Source of the DNA: Clostridia bacterium
GTDB taxonomy: Bacteria > Bacillota > Clostridia > Christensenellales > UBA1242
Assembly (NCBI GenBank): GCA_017501645.1
Contig: JAFVWN010000027.1
Span: forward strand, 1 to 57,093
Direction of reading: 5' to 3'
DNA: 57,093 bases
Shown: one piece after another, positions 45,458 through 53,893 of the stretch
Position numbering within the stretch: position 1 is the stretch's first letter
Layout of the letters: each line of letters begins with the position of its first letter
Position numbers and translations under genes: made by a program
The notes under the pieces: model-generated
The model's database searches: none
What the model was told of the DNA's origin: nothing
Seen by the model: only the letters and a program-made list of their open reading frames with translations

Positions 45458-46086
45458 TAGTCTTCTCCTTTTAGATAAAATCTTGCTTTCCCTTCTTTTA
45501 TATTCATTCGAGAACGACCAATAACAAAATCTCCGCTTGAAACATCTTTATCAATTGTTGTTCCCGCACAAATAAAAGCCTTTTCTCCTATGTGAACAGG
45601 CGCAATCAAATTAACACTCGAACCAATAAAACTTCCGTCTTCAATGGTTGTTTTTTGTTTTATTCTGCCATTATAATTAACAAACACCACACCACAACCA
45701 ATGTTTACATTTTTACCAACCTCAGCATCCCCAACATATGACAAATGACTTATCTTTGTTTTATCTTTTACAATGCTATTTTTTACCTCTACAAAGTTTC
45801 CTATCTTGACATTTTTTAAGATTTTAGAGTTTGGACGAATGTGAGCAAAAGGACCAATAGAGACTCCGTCATCAATAAAAGATGCTTCTATTACAGAGTT
45901 TGAGATTTTACACTGTTCTCCAATTGTTGAATTTGAAATAAAATTATTTGGTAAAAGGACTGTTCCTTTTTTTATCACACAGTTTCCTTCAATATAATTA
46001 TTTGGATAAATTATCACATCATCTTCTATTATTGCTTCTTTAGAAATGAAAACTGACGCAGTGTCAATTGTTATAAAATCTGCCAT
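45457..46086 (-). CDS. Stand-alone GlmU-type acetyltransferase domain (left-handed beta-helix)
   Basis: 209 residues, only the C-terminal half of GlmU. The hexapeptide-repeat beta-helix contains GPFAHIRPNSK, KISHLSYVGDAEVGKNVNIG (with the catalytic His of the GHLTYLGD element) and TTIEDGSFIGSSVNLIAPV. The N-terminal uridyltransferase (LxGGxGxRM nucleotide site) is absent, and the ATG start is clean with no remnant upstream. It probably acetylates glucosamine-1-phosphate, with uridylylation done by a separate enzyme elsewhere. First gene of an operon with glmM and glmS. Confidence 0.85.
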   Translation of the reverse strand: MADFITIDTASVFISKEAIIEDDVIIYPNNYIEGNCVIKKGTVLLPNNFISNSTIGEQCKISNSVIEASFIDDGVSIGPFAHIRPNSKILKNVKIGNFVEVKNSIVKDKTKISHLSYVGDAEVGKNVNIGCGVVFVNYNGRIKQKTTIEDGSFIGSSVNLIAPVHIGEKAFICAGTTIDKDVSSGDFVIGRSRMNIKEGKARFYLKGED

Positions 46087-46253
46087 TATTTATAAAAAAG
46101 CCCCTTTTTGTAAAGCTTATTTTTTGTGCTTTACATATTAAGTATATGAGACAATTTTTATGCTGGTTCATAGAAAATTTATAAAAAACAGCCCGAAACG
46201 CCCATTTTTTCTAGCAAAAATCACTATTTTGGTCATTTTTTATTAAAAATCGT

Positions 46254-46282
46254 TTTACGAATGACATATTTTATGGTAAAAT
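46254..46282 (+). promoter_or_regulatory. Promoter of the HU gene
   Basis: TTTACG, 17-base spacer, TAAAAT, leaving a ~57-base leader before the ATG with SD AGGAGG. The 46087-46253 stretch between the divergent genes holds a 7-base inverted repeat, GTAAAGC/GCTTTAC (46110-46134), and nothing else recognised. Confidence 0.7.
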
Positions 46283-46345
46283 TATATTAGTAAGAGTAGA
46301 TGAGGTAAATACTTTATCTGCCGAAATATAGGAGGATTCTAGGTT

Positions 46346-46618
46346 ATGAATAAAACCGAATTTCTAAGAGCCGTTGCAACAGAAACAGGTGCAACATTAA
46401 AAGAAACAACTGCTTTCTATGATGCATTTGTTAAAACTGTTCACGATGCTATGGCTAACAATGACAAAATTTCTTTAGTAGGTTTTGGTACATTTGAAGC
46501 TAAAGCTAAGCCAGCAAGAACTTGCGTTAACCCTATGACAGGTAAGAAGATTGAAGTTGCAGCTTGCAAAGCTCCAGTGCTTAAGTTTGGTAAAAACTTC
46601 AAAGAGTCTATCAACTAA
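46346..46618 (+). CDS. HU-family DNA-binding protein
   Basis: 90 residues, typical HU length. NKTEFLRAVATETGATLKE helical dimerisation part, VGFGTFEAKAKPARTC strand arm, and the arm tip NPMTGKKIEVAACKAPVLKFG. Bends DNA and compacts the nucleoid. Two Cys in the arm region are less usual. Monocistronic. Confidence 0.95.
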   Translation: MNKTEFLRAVATETGATLKETTAFYDAFVKTVHDAMANNDKISLVGFGTFEAKAKPARTCVNPMTGKKIEVAACKAPVLKFGKNFKESIN

Positions 46619-46631
46619 TTTAGGCAAAATA

Positions 46632-46658
46632 AAAAGTCTCCTTTTGGAGGCTTTTTTA
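46632..46658 (+). terminator. Terminator of the HU gene
   Basis: AAAAGTCTCC, loop TTTT, GGAGGCTTTT (one T-G wobble) and a T-run. Confidence 0.85.
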
Positions 46659-46692
46659 TTTTTGTTTTTTACTCAGCAACCATTAAAATACA

Positions 46693-46732
46693 ATAAAAAA
46701 ATCCCAAACAATATATGTTTGAGATTTTTTAT
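46693..46732. terminator. Terminator of the metalloprotease gene (bidirectional)
   Basis: AAAAAATCCCAAACA facing TGTTTGAGATTTTTT with one mismatch; ends two bases before the protease stop, with T-runs on both strands. Confidence 0.8.
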
Positions 46733-46733
46733 T

Positions 46734-49700
46734 TTAAATTCTTTTCTTTGAAACAAGAGCAACAATTCCAGCAAACACAATTATTGCCACAAAGAACACA
46801 ATAGCCGTTCCAATTCCCGTAAGTGAAGATTTATAAACAGGCGCTATTTTCATTTCTCCAGTAACAACCTGTCCGTCCTCACCCCATCTTAAGAAGGTAT
46901 AATCCATAAAGAAATTACCTTTCTTTTCTGGAGCTTCGATTCCTTGATTGACCATTGTTCCATAATAAAGTGTTAGTTTGTCAACAACATTTCCCTTTTC
47001 GTCAACATAAGTAATTTCATATTTGCGTAAGATTTCATCAAACTCAGCATATACAGTCATACTTCTTGTTACACCGTCTACAGACTCACTCCAACCAGTA
47101 AATACATATTCATAAGCAGGAGTAGATTCTCTTGTTGGGGTTTCAGTTGGAAGAGTCGCAGTTTCTCCCTCTTTTATTGTTTCAACTTTGATAACACTTC
47201 CATCATAGTTTTTAAATGTTATTGTGAAGAACAATCTTCCAGTTTGAGCATCCCCCCAAGCATTGTCGATATTGAAATACAATGGATTAGAGTAATAATC
47301 TTTATTATAGATATCAAAATCACCCTCACCAACAGCATCTGTTGAAATTTGCAAGTTTGAATTTTGAGTAAACGCTATCATATTTTGTTCTTTTACAACA
47401 CTTGTTTCTTGGTTTGTATAAGTTGTACCCAAAACATTTAGAGTAACTAAACTTGCCAAATTGCTATGAGTATATCCAATTATCGCTCCGTCACTATGTA
47501 ATGTTGAATCAAAAATATAATATACATCACCCATTTGTTTACAACCATCAACTGTAATAGTCATTGTACCTTGAGAATATGCATCACCAACACCAATGGC
47601 ACCAATAAAACCGCCAAGCATTGGATTTTCATTATATGAAACTACATCACCCATATTTATGCAGTTAATGAGGTTTAATTCTTTAACCAGTGTTATTCCA
47701 ACCATACTTCCCGCAACAGGCCTATAGTATGCGTAAGAACCTGCGCTATAATAAGTATCATAGTTATCGCCAGTTGTACTAATTTTACCTCTGTTTAAGT
47801 GATTTATAATGTTGAGTGTAGTATCTTCAGTTGTTGACACATTAGAAACATATCCAACAACGCCACCAACAATAACACCACTAACATTTACAAGTGTATA
47901 ACAGTTTTTTATATTTGTTTCGTGAGAGACACCAGAAATACTTTCTCCTGTTGTGTCTATTTTGGCAATAATACCACCGGCAGTTCCAGAAGAAGTAATG
48001 TTTCCTCCCATAACAGTGACATTTTCAATGTTTACACCATAGAACGCCTTAGAAACAACACTTGAAGCAAAACTTCCTCTTGCGTTGATATTTTCTAATG
48101 TGAAATTCTTAATTGTAGGATTTAAAACCTCATTGCCTGTAAAAGTAACGCTTGTAACACCAAACAATGCTGGCAAAAACTCATAAAGCATATAATTTGA
48201 ACCAGTAGTGTTAAGAGCACTTACAGAATACGCACCAACGCTTGTCATATTGAAAATTGTATAACCATTACCATTAAAAGTTCCTTTAAATGGTCTTAAT
48301 ATGGCAGATGTTGTAATACCATTTTCTACTGTAATTTTTGTATAACCAATACCTGCCCAAATCTTTCCTTGTAGGTCGATATCTGCAGTTAAAATATAGT
48401 TTGCTGAAGCATAACTTGAATAAGTTGTATCAATAAATAGTAATTTCGCAAGCAAAGCCAATTCTTCTGCTGTTGAAATTTGATAAGGATAAGCAGTTGA
48501 ACCATCACCGCCAGCAAAACTACTTGAGTTGTAGTCTAGCCAGAAATTAGCACTCTGGAATTTAGGCATCTTTCCTGAAGACGAAACCTCAAATGTTGTT
48601 TCCATATCAAAAGCTTCAATTCCGCTTAATACAGTCCAATTCTTTTGATCTTTATAGTATTTTTCACTATCAAAATCAAATACCCCTTCATAAGCAACAT
48701 CAGTACTTATTTTTGTATTTACAATTTTAATATTGCTAGAAGTTAAAGATGAACTTGAATAAGAATATAAATCTCTTTCTTTAACAATTGTGTTTTCAAT
48801 ATAAATATTACCTTGTGCAGGATTTGTATTAGTAATTGAACCTACAATAAGCCCAACATAAGTTGTCCCAGAAATTACAAAATCCGCGGTACTTTTTGAA
48901 CTAAGCACATAGTTTGAAACCTTTTGGGTTATTGATTCTGTTGTATCTATTGGATTTTTAAAATACATTTTTCCAACAAATCCACCAAGAGTTGCACTTG
49001 TTCCGCTTCCTTTTAATGTCGCCAAAGTAATATCGTTTGCGATATAAAGTCCGTTACCCTCACCAATAAGTCCGCCAACAACATTACCGGTTAAAGTTCC
49101 TGTTGTATAGTTACTAGAAACATATCCTGATTTATGGAGTCCAAGGTTTGGATTTTTCATTGTTGCAAATGTAGCAACAAGTCCACCAACAAGAGTTCCT
49201 GTTAAATCACTTGTAGTAAAGCTGTTTGTTACCACTTGTCCGCCATACGCGTTAATCACAAGACCGGCAAGCCCTCCAACTTTATTACCAGTTATATCAA
49301 GTGCAGAACTACAACCAGTGATTGTTCCCATAAGTCTTCCGGCTATGGCACCAACATATTCTGCATTAGAAGTGGTACTTCCCTCATCAATAATCAAATC
49401 ATAAATATAAGCATTGACGCCAGTATATCTAAACAATCCCGCAAATACATCACTGCTTGTAGAAGTAAGATTAAGACCAGAAATTGTATGATATCCACCA
49501 TTGAAGGTACCATCAAATGAATATTCACTTGTTCCAATTCCAACCCAATCAACATCATCAAGGTCGATATCTACATTAAGTTTGTATCTTGCACTTCTGT
49601 AAAGACCATCATCCTCATTTGTATTGACATAATATGCAACAGAAGCAAGGTCTGCAACGCTGTTAATTAAGAATGGTTTTGCAAGAGTTCCTGAGCCTTG

Positions 49701-51416
49701 AAGGTAAGTAAGAGTATTGCCATTCCAAGTTTCTTGACCTGTGTATCCAGGAAGTCCAATACTTGCAAATGCAAACTCAATATCTCTTTTGTTTTCCGCA
49801 GATAAACCTAAATCCTCTGCAGACTCCATCATTGCCATTGCAAAGTCTTCAAAATCAGCCGTTGTTGTAAGCTTTGTTAATGTTTGATACCAAAGTTTCA
49901 AAATGTTAGTTGTTGTAAAGAACTCTGGGTTTCTTTCATACATAATATATGTTGCGTATGTCATAAGAGTTGCATTATAGTGCACACCACCATTATCACA
50001 GTTTGTGTGAGAACAAGAAGAACTTGTACAATACGGATATAAATCATTATAACTATAGGTACAATCACTAGCGGCAGGATTTGACATATCTCTAAAGTAT
50101 CTTCCTTTAGCATTATAAATATCCTCGCCCATTCTCCAAAAATCTGCTTCGCTAATGTCATGCCCTTCAATAACAGCACCAAAGATATCACTGTATGCCT
50201 CGCTTAACGCACCTGAAGCATTCATATACTCAAGAGCAACAACACTGTCTGTAATTGCGTGTTGATATTCATGTCCAACAACATCCTTACCTTTTACAAA
50301 TGCACCGGTACCATATGCACTATTACCATCACCAAAAACAAAGTGACTGGTAAGAGAATTACCTGCAGGCACAAAAGCTGCATTTTCATAATTTACACCA
50401 TAGTGCATAATTACTATAAGTTTTGTGTTCCTTCCTTGAGAGTTTTCAATACCTTCTATTGAAACACCAAAATTCGAAGAATCTGCATAGAAGTCATAAC
50501 AATCCATTATGTATTGATATGCCTGAACTGCAGAGCCGTCATCAAATTGAGCATTTTCCATATAACTGTCGTAATATTTATAACCCGAATATGAAGAGCG
50601 TTGTTGACCATCTGTTACAAAAATTTGCCTTTCATTATCCGATAAAACATAAAAATACCCGCCACCCGCAGACTGACTGGTATACTTATCTATTTTTAAA
50701 GTAACTGACTCCCCGTTGAGGTTTGTTTGGGTTGTTTCTTCACTTGTAATTGTATATCCACTTGTTGGAAGTGAATCTCTTAAAGAAGCATTTGTTTCAA
50801 AATCTTTTGTTAAACTTAAAGTTCTTGCACTGATAAAAACCTTGTTTGTACTGTCTCCATTAGTTGCCTCAAAGACATACGCAACATATCCAGAAACTTC
50901 TGTTTTAACAATAACTGTTTCAATGAAAAACACATCAGCTTCAGGATAATGCTCTTGAACTTTTTGCATTGCTTCTTCTTTTGAGTAGTTTACTTCATCA
51001 TTGTAAGCCATATCCTTATAATAGCTTCCCATAATAGACTGTGCCTTTCCTGATGAAGAAACACTTACATTAAGTTCACCGCCATAAACCTTTGTTCCGT
51101 TGTGAAATTGGTCAAAGCGATAAACAAAACCAGTAACACTTTGAACAACTTTATTAAGTTTTAAAGCATCTCTACTATTTTTAAAACCCAAAGTGTTCTT
51201 GAACTGATTAAGCATATCAAGGGCATCATCACTAGAAAAAATTTGCGTGCCAACAAAATCCCCACTTATCATACGGATTTCACTAGCCTCTTCCAAAACA
51301 AGAAAATCACTTTCAGCGAATGCCTTTTCTTTTGGATTAAAACAAACGCACATTACAGGCAGTAAAACTGCACAAATTAAAACATATATAGCCCATTTGA
51401 AATTAAATTTTTTCAT
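46734..51416 (-). CDS. Giant surface-anchored M4 (thermolysin-type) metalloprotease
   Basis: 1560 residues from the ATG at 51416 (MKKFNFKW, SD AGAAGGG); 25 upstream in-frame residues are rejected. The signal peptide has cleavage near A34. An FTP/PepSY propeptide spans about 75-190. The M4 catalytic domain spans about 225-560, with H382-E383-Y-Q-H386, third zinc ligand E406 in GALSEAYSD, and the active-site His in NGGVHYNA. Two long right-handed beta-helix (GLUG-like) regions follow, each opened by a DLxGKxWxGIG / IDLDDVDWVGIG segment (about 580-950 and 985-1370). Two InlB/Listeria-Bacteroides-type repeats (FKNYDGSVIKVETI, YVDEKGNVVDKLTLYYG) precede a C-terminal helix and KKRI, so the protein is tethered in the membrane. 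Host or polymer substrate is inference. It is monocistronic. Confidence 0.9.
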   Translation of the reverse strand: MKKFNFKWAIYVLICAVLLPVMCVCFNPKEKAFAESDFLVLEEASEIRMISGDFVGTQIFSSDDALDMLNQFKNTLGFKNSRDALKLNKVVQSVTGFVYRFDQFHNGTKVYGGELNVSVSSSGKAQSIMGSYYKDMAYNDEVNYSKEEAMQKVQEHYPEADVFFIETVIVKTEVSGYVAYVFEATNGDSTNKVFISARTLSLTKDFETNASLRDSLPTSGYTITSEETTQTNLNGESVTLKIDKYTSQSAGGGYFYVLSDNERQIFVTDGQQRSSYSGYKYYDSYMENAQFDDGSAVQAYQYIMDCYDFYADSSNFGVSIEGIENSQGRNTKLIVIMHYGVNYENAAFVPAGNSLTSHFVFGDGNSAYGTGAFVKGKDVVGHEYQHAITDSVVALEYMNASGALSEAYSDIFGAVIEGHDISEADFWRMGEDIYNAKGRYFRDMSNPAASDCTYSYNDLYPYCTSSSCSHTNCDNGGVHYNATLMTYATYIMYERNPEFFTTTNILKLWYQTLTKLTTTADFEDFAMAMMESAEDLGLSAENKRDIEFAFASIGLPGYTGQETWNGNTLTYLQGSGTLAKPFLINSVADLASVAYYVNTNEDDGLYRSARYKLNVDIDLDDVDWVGIGTSEYSFDGTFNGGYHTISGLNLTSTSSDVFAGLFRYTGVNAYIYDLIIDEGSTTSNAEYVGAIAGRLMGTITGCSSALDITGNKVGGLAGLVINAYGGQVVTNSFTTSDLTGTLVGGLVATFATMKNPNLGLHKSGYVSSNYTTGTLTGNVVGGLIGEGNGLYIANDITLATLKGSGTSATLGGFVGKMYFKNPIDTTESITQKVSNYVLSSKSTADFVISGTTYVGLIVGSITNTNPAQGNIYIENTIVKERDLYSYSSSSLTSSNIKIVNTKISTDVAYEGVFDFDSEKYYKDQKNWTVLSGIEAFDMETTFEVSSSGKMPKFQSANFWLDYNSSSFAGGDGSTAYPYQISTAEELALLAKLLFIDTTYSSYASANYILTADIDLQGKIWAGIGYTKITVENGITTSAILRPFKGTFNGNGYTIFNMTSVGAYSVSALNTTGSNYMLYEFLPALFGVTSVTFTGNEVLNPTIKNFTLENINARGSFASSVVSKAFYGVNIENVTVMGGNITSSGTAGGIIAKIDTTGESISGVSHETNIKNCYTLVNVSGVIVGGVVGYVSNVSTTEDTTLNIINHLNRGKISTTGDNYDTYYSAGSYAYYRPVAGSMVGITLVKELNLINCINMGDVVSYNENPMLGGFIGAIGVGDAYSQGTMTITVDGCKQMGDVYYIFDSTLHSDGAIIGYTHSNLASLVTLNVLGTTYTNQETSVVKEQNMIAFTQNSNLQISTDAVGEGDFDIYNKDYYSNPLYFNIDNAWGDAQTGRLFFTITFKNYDGSVIKVETIKEGETATLPTETPTRESTPAYEYVFTGWSESVDGVTRSMTVYAEFDEILRKYEITYVDEKGNVVDKLTLYYGTMVNQGIEAPEKKGNFFMDYTFLRWGEDGQVVTGEMKIAPVYKSSLTGIGTAIVFFVAIIVFAGIVALVSKKRI

Positions 51417-51452
51417 AACACCCTTCTCTTTTTGTAATAATATATATGATAT

Positions 51453-51481
51453 ATTATATACAACTATTTTTTTTTCGTCAA
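51453..51481 (-). promoter_or_regulatory. Promoter of the M4 metalloprotease gene
   Basis: Minus strand TTGACG, 17-base spacer, TATAAT, about 36 bases before the ATG at 51416. Confidence 0.75.
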
Positions 51482-51577
51482 ATATTAACAAGTACCATTT
51501 TGAATTTTTTGTATATTTTTAGTATTAATCTCACACCACTCTTTTTATACAATTTTTTATGAACAATTAATTTTTAA

Positions 51578-51606
51578 TTGACATATAATAGTTAATGTGA
51601 TATAAG
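51578..51606 (+). promoter_or_regulatory. Promoter of the marR-ABC operon
   Basis: TTGACA, 17-base spacer, TATAAG. The -10 box runs directly into the operator that follows. Confidence 0.78.
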
Positions 51607-51640
51607 TTAGGTCACTAACAAAATTTGTTAGCACACTAAC
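51606..51640. promoter_or_regulatory. Double MarR-type operator
   Basis: Two copies of GTTAG-N4-CTAAC (51606-51619 and 51627-51640) with 21-base spacing, two helical turns. Between them a 17-base palindrome CTAACAAA-A-TTTGTTAG (51615-51631) joins their inner arms. It covers the expected transcription start, so bound MarR would block the promoter: autorepression of the marR-ABC operon is inferred. Confidence 0.75.
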
Positions 51641-51660
51641 TTTTATAAAGGAGAATACTT

Positions 51661-52125
51661 ATGACAGAAAAAGGGCTAAAAGTTCATAAAGAGTTTAAAA
51701 AATTAATGAATCTTATATCAAGGTTTGCAAGAAAGAACAAAGTGTCTAAAGAATACAATGGCGCTACTCGTTCTCAAGCTTTAATTCTTGAATTTATTTA
51801 TGACAATACAAAGAACAATAATCTTGTATACCAAAAAGATATTGAAGAACATTTTTCAATCCGCAGGTCCACAGCTACTGAAAGTTTAAAAAGACTTGAG
51901 TCGCAAGGGATGATAACAAGAACTGTGTCTTTAACAGATGCAAGACTTAAAGAAATTTCACTTACAAAAAAAGCAAAAAATTTTGTCTCAAACACTCACG
52001 GCAAACTTTTAGAACTTTCAAATATTCTTTGCAAAAATGTCACCTGCGAGGAAGCAGACACAATGTATAGAATATGCAAAAAAATGCAAGAAAATTTAAA
52101 GGAGTACACCGACATCAATGCGTAA
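51661..52125 (+). CDS. MarR-family transcriptional regulator
   Basis: 154 residues, SD AAAGGAG. Winged helix-turn-helix: VYQKDIEEHFSIRRSTATESLKRLESQGMIT (quoted parts: IEEHFSIRRSTATESLKRL, about 62-80), wing RTVSLTDARLKEISLT, plus N- and C-terminal dimer helices. Overlaps the first ABC gene by eight bases. The regulated promoter is most likely its own, through the double operator upstream, with release by a transported compound as the family norm. Confidence 0.92.
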   Translation: MTEKGLKVHKEFKKLMNLISRFARKNKVSKEYNGATRSQALILEFIYDNTKNNNLVYQKDIEEHFSIRRSTATESLKRLESQGMITRTVSLTDARLKEISLTKKAKNFVSNTHGKLLELSNILCKNVTCEEADTMYRICKKMQENLKEYTDINA

Positions 52126-53893
52126 AATTCTTAAGAACTTACAAACAAAAGATATTTTTGTCCTGCTTTTCTGCGTTGGACTTATAGTGTTTCAAGTGTG
52201 GCTTGATATGGAACTGCCAAAATATATGCAAAAAATAACAACGCTTTTAAAAACACCTGGAACAGAGGTTATTGAAATTTGGAAAAATGGCGGATTTATG
52301 CTTCTCTGTTCTTTAGGAAGTATGGCATCTGCAATCTTAGTTGGATTTTTTGTTTCTAGACTTGCCGCAGGCTTTAGTATGAGGCTTAGAGCAAATGTCT
52401 TCAGCTGTGTTGAATCATTTTCATTAGAGCAAATTAAAAGATTTTCAACAGCAAGCTTAATAACAAGAACAACTAATGATGTGACTCAACTCCAAATGGT
52501 AATAGCAATGGGTATGCAAGTTCTTATTAAAGCTCCCATTATTGCAATTTGGGCAATATGCGAAATATCTTCTGCAAATTGGCAATGCTCAATTGCTACA
52601 GGTGTTGCGGTTGCCATAATGCTTACAACTATTTCAATTGCCGTTGGTTTGGCTCTTCCAAAATTTAAAAAGATGCAAACACTTACTGACAATATAAACA
52701 ATGTTACAAGAGAAAATCTTGAAGGTTCAAGAGTTGTTAGAGCTTTCAATGCTGAAGGTTTTGAAAAGCAAAAATTTGAAAAAGCCAATGACGAACTTAC
52801 AAAAACAGGATTGTTCACAAGCCGTGTTATGAGCATTATGAGCCCTATGATGGGTTTTATAATGAGCAGTTTATCTCTTGCAATTTATTGGATTGGCGCA
52901 ATAGTAATATCTAATATGTCAAACGCAATAATCCCTGAAAAAATCACCGCTTTTGGTGAAATTATGACTTTCTCTTCATACGCAATGCAAGTTGTAATGT
53001 CCTTTATGATGATAACAATGATTTTTGTTATCTTACCAAGGGCAACTGTTTCTGCAAGGCGTGTTGCTGAGGTTTTAAACACAAAACCAACAATTCTAAG
53101 CGGAAATTTTGATGGAGAAACAGAAACTTCTGGTGAAGTGGAATTTAAGAATGTTTCATTCAAATATCCAGACGCTGAAGAAAATATTTTAGAGGACATA
53201 TCTTTTGTTGCAAAAAAGGGCGAAACCGTTGCCTTTATTGGTTCAACAGGAAGTGGGAAAAGTACACTTATTAACCTCGTTCCTAGATTTTATGATGTTA
53301 CCGCAGGCCAAATTCTCATAGATGGCGTAGATATTAAAGAATACAACCTCAAAACACTACGAAATAAAATAGGATATATCTCACAAAAGGCTGTTATGTT
53401 TAGCGGGACTGTCACAGAGAACTTAACATTTGGTCAAAATGGAAAAGGCGAACCGACTGATGAAGAGTTAAACGAAGCATTATCAATTGCTTGTGCTTCA
53501 AACTTTGTTGGAAAGATGGAACACAAAAAAGAGTCATATATTGCTCAAGGCGGTGCAAACATTTCAGGCGGTCAAAAACAAAGACTTTCTATTGCAAGAG
53601 CAATCGCAAGAAAACCAGAAATTTTGATTTTTGATGACTCTTTCTCTGCCCTTGACTATAAAACAGATAAAAAGTTGAGAAGTAATCTTGATAAAAAACT
53701 TAATGACACAACAAGACTTATTGTTGCCCAAAGAATAGGCACGATTAAAGATGCAGATAAAATCATTGTTCTTAATGACGGAAAAATGGTTGGTATTGGA
53801 ACACATAAAGAACTGCTCTCTACTTGTGAAGTATACAAAGAGATTGCATTATCACAATTCAGTAAGGAGGAAATAGAAAATGAGCTCAAATAA
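52118..53893 (+). CDS. ABC exporter half-transporter with degenerate nucleotide site
   Basis: 591 residues: six-helix exporter domain (about 1-310) then ATPase. Walker A GSTGSGKST, Q-loop YISQKAVMF, canonical signature SGGQKQ, Walker B ILIFDDSFSALD with Asp in place of the catalytic Glu, and the H-loop reads VAQRIGTI, Gln for His. Both changes mark the degenerate partner of heterodimeric exporters such as TM287 of TM287/288. The last bases overlap the next ABC gene by 14. Drug or lipid export is inference from family and MarR control. Confidence 0.93.
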   Translation: MRKILKNLQTKDIFVLLFCVGLIVFQVWLDMELPKYMQKITTLLKTPGTEVIEIWKNGGFMLLCSLGSMASAILVGFFVSRLAAGFSMRLRANVFSCVESFSLEQIKRFSTASLITRTTNDVTQLQMVIAMGMQVLIKAPIIAIWAICEISSANWQCSIATGVAVAIMLTTISIAVGLALPKFKKMQTLTDNINNVTRENLEGSRVVRAFNAEGFEKQKFEKANDELTKTGLFTSRVMSIMSPMMGFIMSSLSLAIYWIGAIVISNMSNAIIPEKITAFGEIMTFSSYAMQVVMSFMMITMIFVILPRATVSARRVAEVLNTKPTILSGNFDGETETSGEVEFKNVSFKYPDAEENILEDISFVAKKGETVAFIGSTGSGKSTLINLVPRFYDVTAGQILIDGVDIKEYNLKTLRNKIGYISQKAVMFSGTVTENLTFGQNGKGEPTDEELNEALSIACASNFVGKMEHKKESYIAQGGANISGGQKQRLSIARAIARKPEILIFDDSFSALDYKTDKKLRSNLDKKLNDTTRLIVAQRIGTIKDADKIIVLNDGKMVGIGTHKELLSTCEVYKEIALSQFSKEEIENELK

